Assembly: GCF_017254865.1 (NCBI RefSeq)
Contig: NZ_JAFKCV010000004.1
Span: forward strand, 124,001 to 188,000
Direction: 5' to 3'
Length of the DNA stretch: 64,000 nt
Source: Bowmanella dokdonensis
GTDB taxonomy: Bacteria > Pseudomonadota > Gammaproteobacteria > Enterobacterales > Alteromonadaceae
The notes under the pieces: generated by a model
Told to the model about the DNA's origin: nothing
The model's input: the letters and a program-made list of their open reading frames with translations, nothing else
Database searches by the model: none
Shown: positions 62,108 through 64,000 of the stretch, piece by piece
Layout: each line of letters begins with the position of its first letter
Position numbering within the stretch: the stretch's first letter is position 1
Position numbers and translations under genes: made by a program

Positions 62108-62818
62108 ATGAAGGGTTTCACCAATCTTCGCGCTCTGTTTATTAACACATCGCTCAAAAGGAGCAATGAGCAAAGTCATACCGGATTACTCCTCGCCGCC
62201 TCGGCGGCCATCATGAGCAAGCAAGGGGTGGCCGTCGAACATCTGCATCTGGCCGCGCACGATTGTCCGCCCGGCGTCTACCCCGACATGACAGAACACG
62301 GCTGGCCGAAAGACGAGTGGCCCAAGCTATGGGAAAAAGTCAAAGCTGCGGACATACTTATCGTGGGGACGCCCATCTGGTTAGGGGAGGAAAGCTCCAT
62401 CTGCCGCATATTGATCGAGCGCCTCTACGCCATGTCTGCGCAGCTCAACGACAAAGGCCAGTCCATCTACTATGGCAAGACAGGAGGATGCGTGATCACC
62501 GGCAACGAAGACGGGATCAAGCACACGGCGATGACCATTGGATTTGCCCTCAACCACCTGGGGTATACCATCCCCCCGCAAGCCGACTGCGGATGGATAG
62601 GCGAGGCGGGCCCCGGCTCTTCCTATGGCGATCAGCTTGAAGGCGGCGGCCGTGCCGGTTTCGACAATGAATTCACCCAACGGAACACCACCATCATGAC
62701 CTGGAACTGCATGCACCTGGCGCGGATGTTGAAGGCAGCGGGCGGCATCCCCAATCAGGGCAATGATCGTAAGGCCTGGGACGCAGGGCAACGTTTCGAC
62801 TACGAAAATCCCCTGTGA
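62108..62818 (+). CDS. NAD(P)H-dependent FMN reductase / flavodoxin-fold protein
   Basis: This 236-residue protein has the flavodoxin-like pattern: LRALFINTSLKRSNEQSHT near the N-terminus, ADILIVGTPIWLGEESSICRILIERLY near residue 79, and CVITGNEDGIKHTAMTIGFALNHLGYTIPP, the FMN-binding loops. It resembles the NAD(P)H-dependent oxidoreductase (NADPH-dependent FMN reductase) family. CGGAGGGATGGG lies before the ATG. The substrate is unknown. Confidence 0.87.
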   Translation: MKGFTNLRALFINTSLKRSNEQSHTGLLLAASAAIMSKQGVAVEHLHLAAHDCPPGVYPDMTEHGWPKDEWPKLWEKVKAADILIVGTPIWLGEESSICRILIERLYAMSAQLNDKGQSIYYGKTGGCVITGNEDGIKHTAMTIGFALNHLGYTIPPQADCGWIGEAGPGSSYGDQLEGGGRAGFDNEFTQRNTTIMTWNCMHLARMLKAAGGIPNQGNDRKAWDAGQRFDYENPL

Positions 62819-63085
62819 TTCGAAGAACTCAGATCTGGCCCGAATGACGGTAGAGGGCCGGTGACGCAGTGGCGCGTCTTTCACTGCAGGAATATCGGTT
62901 CTGTTGCGTTAGAATGGGGATAAGTGGTTGTATAAATGGGAGAAAGCCGGGTACAGTGAGAGCATGTAAGAACGAATGGTTTCAGACTGATACTGGATTT
63001 TGACTGGCCTGCTAAAGCGGTCATCGCAGTCGCGGTCCGGCAAAGCAGCCGCACTCAACATACCAAGGGGACCACTGAGAAACCT

Positions 63086-63517
63086 ATGACCAAGCTAAAT
63101 TCACCAAAGGCTACGCCTTTTTCTCAGACGTTTTTCCATGGCACTAAGGCTGACCTGAAGATTGGTAGCCTGGTGGAAGCCGGACGCAACTCAAACTTTG
63201 GACAGAGGAAACAAGCCAGGTACATCTTTCTAACGGCAACGCTGGATGCTGCCATCTGGGGCGCTGAGCTGGCCCTTGGTGAAGGGCGGGAAAGGATTTA
63301 CCTGGTGGAGGCCACCGGTCCCATTGAAGACGATCCTGACTTAACCGACAGGAAATTTCCCGGTAACCCAATAATGTCCTATCGCTCCGTCCATCCGTTT
63401 AAAGTCGTCGGAGAAGTAGCAAATTGGCAGGGGCATTCAGTTGAGCAGGTCAGGGCGATGAAAGAAGGAGTGGCAAGACTCAAGGAACAAGGGATTGAGT
63501 CCCTAAATGATCGCTGA
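63086..63517 (+). CDS. arr: Rifampin ADP-ribosyltransferase
   Basis: This 143-residue protein matches Arr enzymes over its full length: FFHGTKADLKIGSLVEAGRNSNFG at the N-terminus (His18 of the HYD-type active site), ARYIFLTATLDAAIWGAELALGEGRERIYLVEATGPIEDDPDLTDRKFPGNP and SYRSVHPFKVVGEV. Arr transfers ADP-ribose from NAD+ to the C23 hydroxyl of rifamycins and inactivates them. No integron attC or transposase is nearby, so it looks chromosomal. An 11-base overlap links it to the next ORF. Confidence 0.95.
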   Translation: MTKLNSPKATPFSQTFFHGTKADLKIGSLVEAGRNSNFGQRKQARYIFLTATLDAAIWGAELALGEGRERIYLVEATGPIEDDPDLTDRKFPGNPIMSYRSVHPFKVVGEVANWQGHSVEQVRAMKEGVARLKEQGIESLNDR

Positions 63518-63659
63518 CAAGTCAAAATATTTGCTCCTCGCTGTGCCCGATGCCGATAGGCTGATTGCGCTGTTTGTGAGCATCATCGGCACAAAAGTCT
63601 GGACGCTGATTGAGCTTTTGCATAACCCTGTTTACTTTGTCCCTTGCGGTAGCCGATGA
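63507..63659 (+). CDS. Possible 50-residue protein overlapping arr
   Basis: An ATG at 63507 opens a 50-codon frame overlapping the arr end by 11 bases and stopping in an ATGA overlap with the next ORF. It reads MIADKSKYLLLAVPDADRLI..., with a hydrophobic middle (LIALFVSIIGTKVWTLIELL). The linked overlaps favour a real coding unit, but no family is recognised and no clear Shine-Dalgarno is present. Confidence 0.35.
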   Translation: MIADKSKYLLLAVPDADRLIALFVSIIGTKVWTLIELLHNPVYFVPCGSR

Positions 63660-64000
63660 CGTCTTATCAGAACAGCGAATCCGAGAAAGTCGCACTTGAA
63701 CATGAAGCCGCCCGGCTGTTTATGCGCTGGTATGAGCGTAATACGGGTGAAGAAATCCGCCATATATGGCACAACCGGCCACAGAAACCGGATGTCTCAA
63801 GCTATTTAAACGGAAGCCGTCTGGATCTGGAAATCGCCCACTTGTACGGCTCCGAACAGGAAGCCATGCAAATTCTGGGGAGGGAACTGGATGACAGTAC
63901 CCGCCAGGAGTTAAAGGAGCTGGAACAGTACGAAGAAACTTATCCCCGTTTGCTGAAGGCGCTGAATCGGATTCTGGCCAACAAGTCGTTAAAACAATAT
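63656..64000 (+). CDS. Unrecognised protein, cut by the right edge
   Basis: The frame opens at 63656 (ATGA overlap with the previous ORF) and stays open for 115 codons to the window edge. Visible segments are EHEAARLFMRWYERNTGEEIRHIWHNRPQKPDVS, GSRLDLEIAHLYGSEQEAMQILGREL and LLKALNRILANKSLKQY. The first block and the L-D-L-E-I-A-H-L-Y-G stretch look like an enzyme core, perhaps nuclease-like, but I do not assign a family. It may form an operon with arr. Confidence 0.65.
   Translation, partial: MTSYQNSESEKVALEHEAARLFMRWYERNTGEEIRHIWHNRPQKPDVSSYLNGSRLDLEIAHLYGSEQEAMQILGRELDDSTRQELKELEQYEETYPRLLKALNRILANKSLKQY

Noticed and set aside
63518-63655. Integron cassette attC site after arr
   Set aside because: I find no core-site (RYYYAAC/GTTRRRY) pair or imperfect attC-type repeat, and no integrase or transposase is nearby.

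Overview
The window looks like chromosomal DNA of a marine-type gammaproteobacterium, most likely of the Alteromonadaceae (Alteromonas/Bowmanella/Aestuariibacter-like). The reasons are three TonB-dependent receptors, a GlyGly-CTERM tail, SSS and SLC12-type carriers, a NagX-type acyltransferase, an ECF42 sigma operon, and GC-rich coding sequence with gammaproteobacterial signals. The taxonomic call is an inference from gene content. I see no rRNA, tRNA, CRISPR array, insertion sequence or phage genes. Two genes are cut by the edges: a TonB receptor at the left and an unrecognised protein at the right.

Layout. 1-6491: a co-directional group of TonB receptor, MFS carrier, amidase-like lipoprotein and secreted M1 peptidase, which could import and process peptides or muropeptides. 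6488-8442: an NlpC/P60-like protein, a LysR protein reduced to its DNA-binding domain, and a CPBP protease. 8641-12657: a tightly overlapping 5-oxoproline operon (YcsI-like, PxpA, PxpB, PxpC and a D-glutamate cyclase-like protein). 12961-14321: a periplasmic coiled-coil protein facing a SYLF-domain protein that carries four 11-residue repeats. 14624-19447: an ECF42 sigma factor with three YCII/DGPF proteins, an NTF2-like protein, a DUF899 protein and a HAD protein, with an ECF42-like promoter in front of the first DGPF gene. 19554-24647: a GNAT enzyme, two APC-superfamily carriers and a secreted protein. 25018-28712: an ABM protein, a serine hydrolase - DUF6249 - ECF sigma - small membrane protein cassette, and MntP.

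The most coherent system lies at 28995-40768. It holds a NagX-like acyltransferase and a two-domain NagZ-type GH3 lipoprotein on the minus strand. On the plus strand are a sodium/solute symporter, a BadF-type sugar kinase, MurQ and a NamZ-type exo-N-acetylmuramidase lipoprotein. A MurR-like RpiR regulator follows, divergent from a FAD/Fe-S D-lactate dehydrogenase. Together these could release GlcNAc and MurNAc outside the cytoplasm, import them without a PTS, phosphorylate them, split MurNAc-6P into GlcNAc-6P and D-lactate, and oxidise the D-lactate. The same 11-base string occurs in both divergent promoter regions and is a candidate MurR operator.

40822-52970 holds MsrB, a GlyGly-CTERM cyclophilin whose Shine-Dalgarno lies inside a long hairpin, a periplasmic binding-like protein, a second M1 peptidase with a DUF6702 partner, small membrane proteins, aspartate kinase III (LysC) and a large TonB receptor. 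53105-55767 is a LytTR regulator - LytS-type kinase - LytTR regulator module. 55833-61455 holds a metallo-beta-lactamase-fold enzyme, a beta-carbonic anhydrase, an OmpA-type lipoprotein, and a Fur-type TonB receptor with a PepSY protein. The right end has a DUF3175 protein, a flavodoxin-fold reductase, a rifampin ADP-ribosyltransferase (Arr), and two further ORFs overlapped head-to-tail with it.
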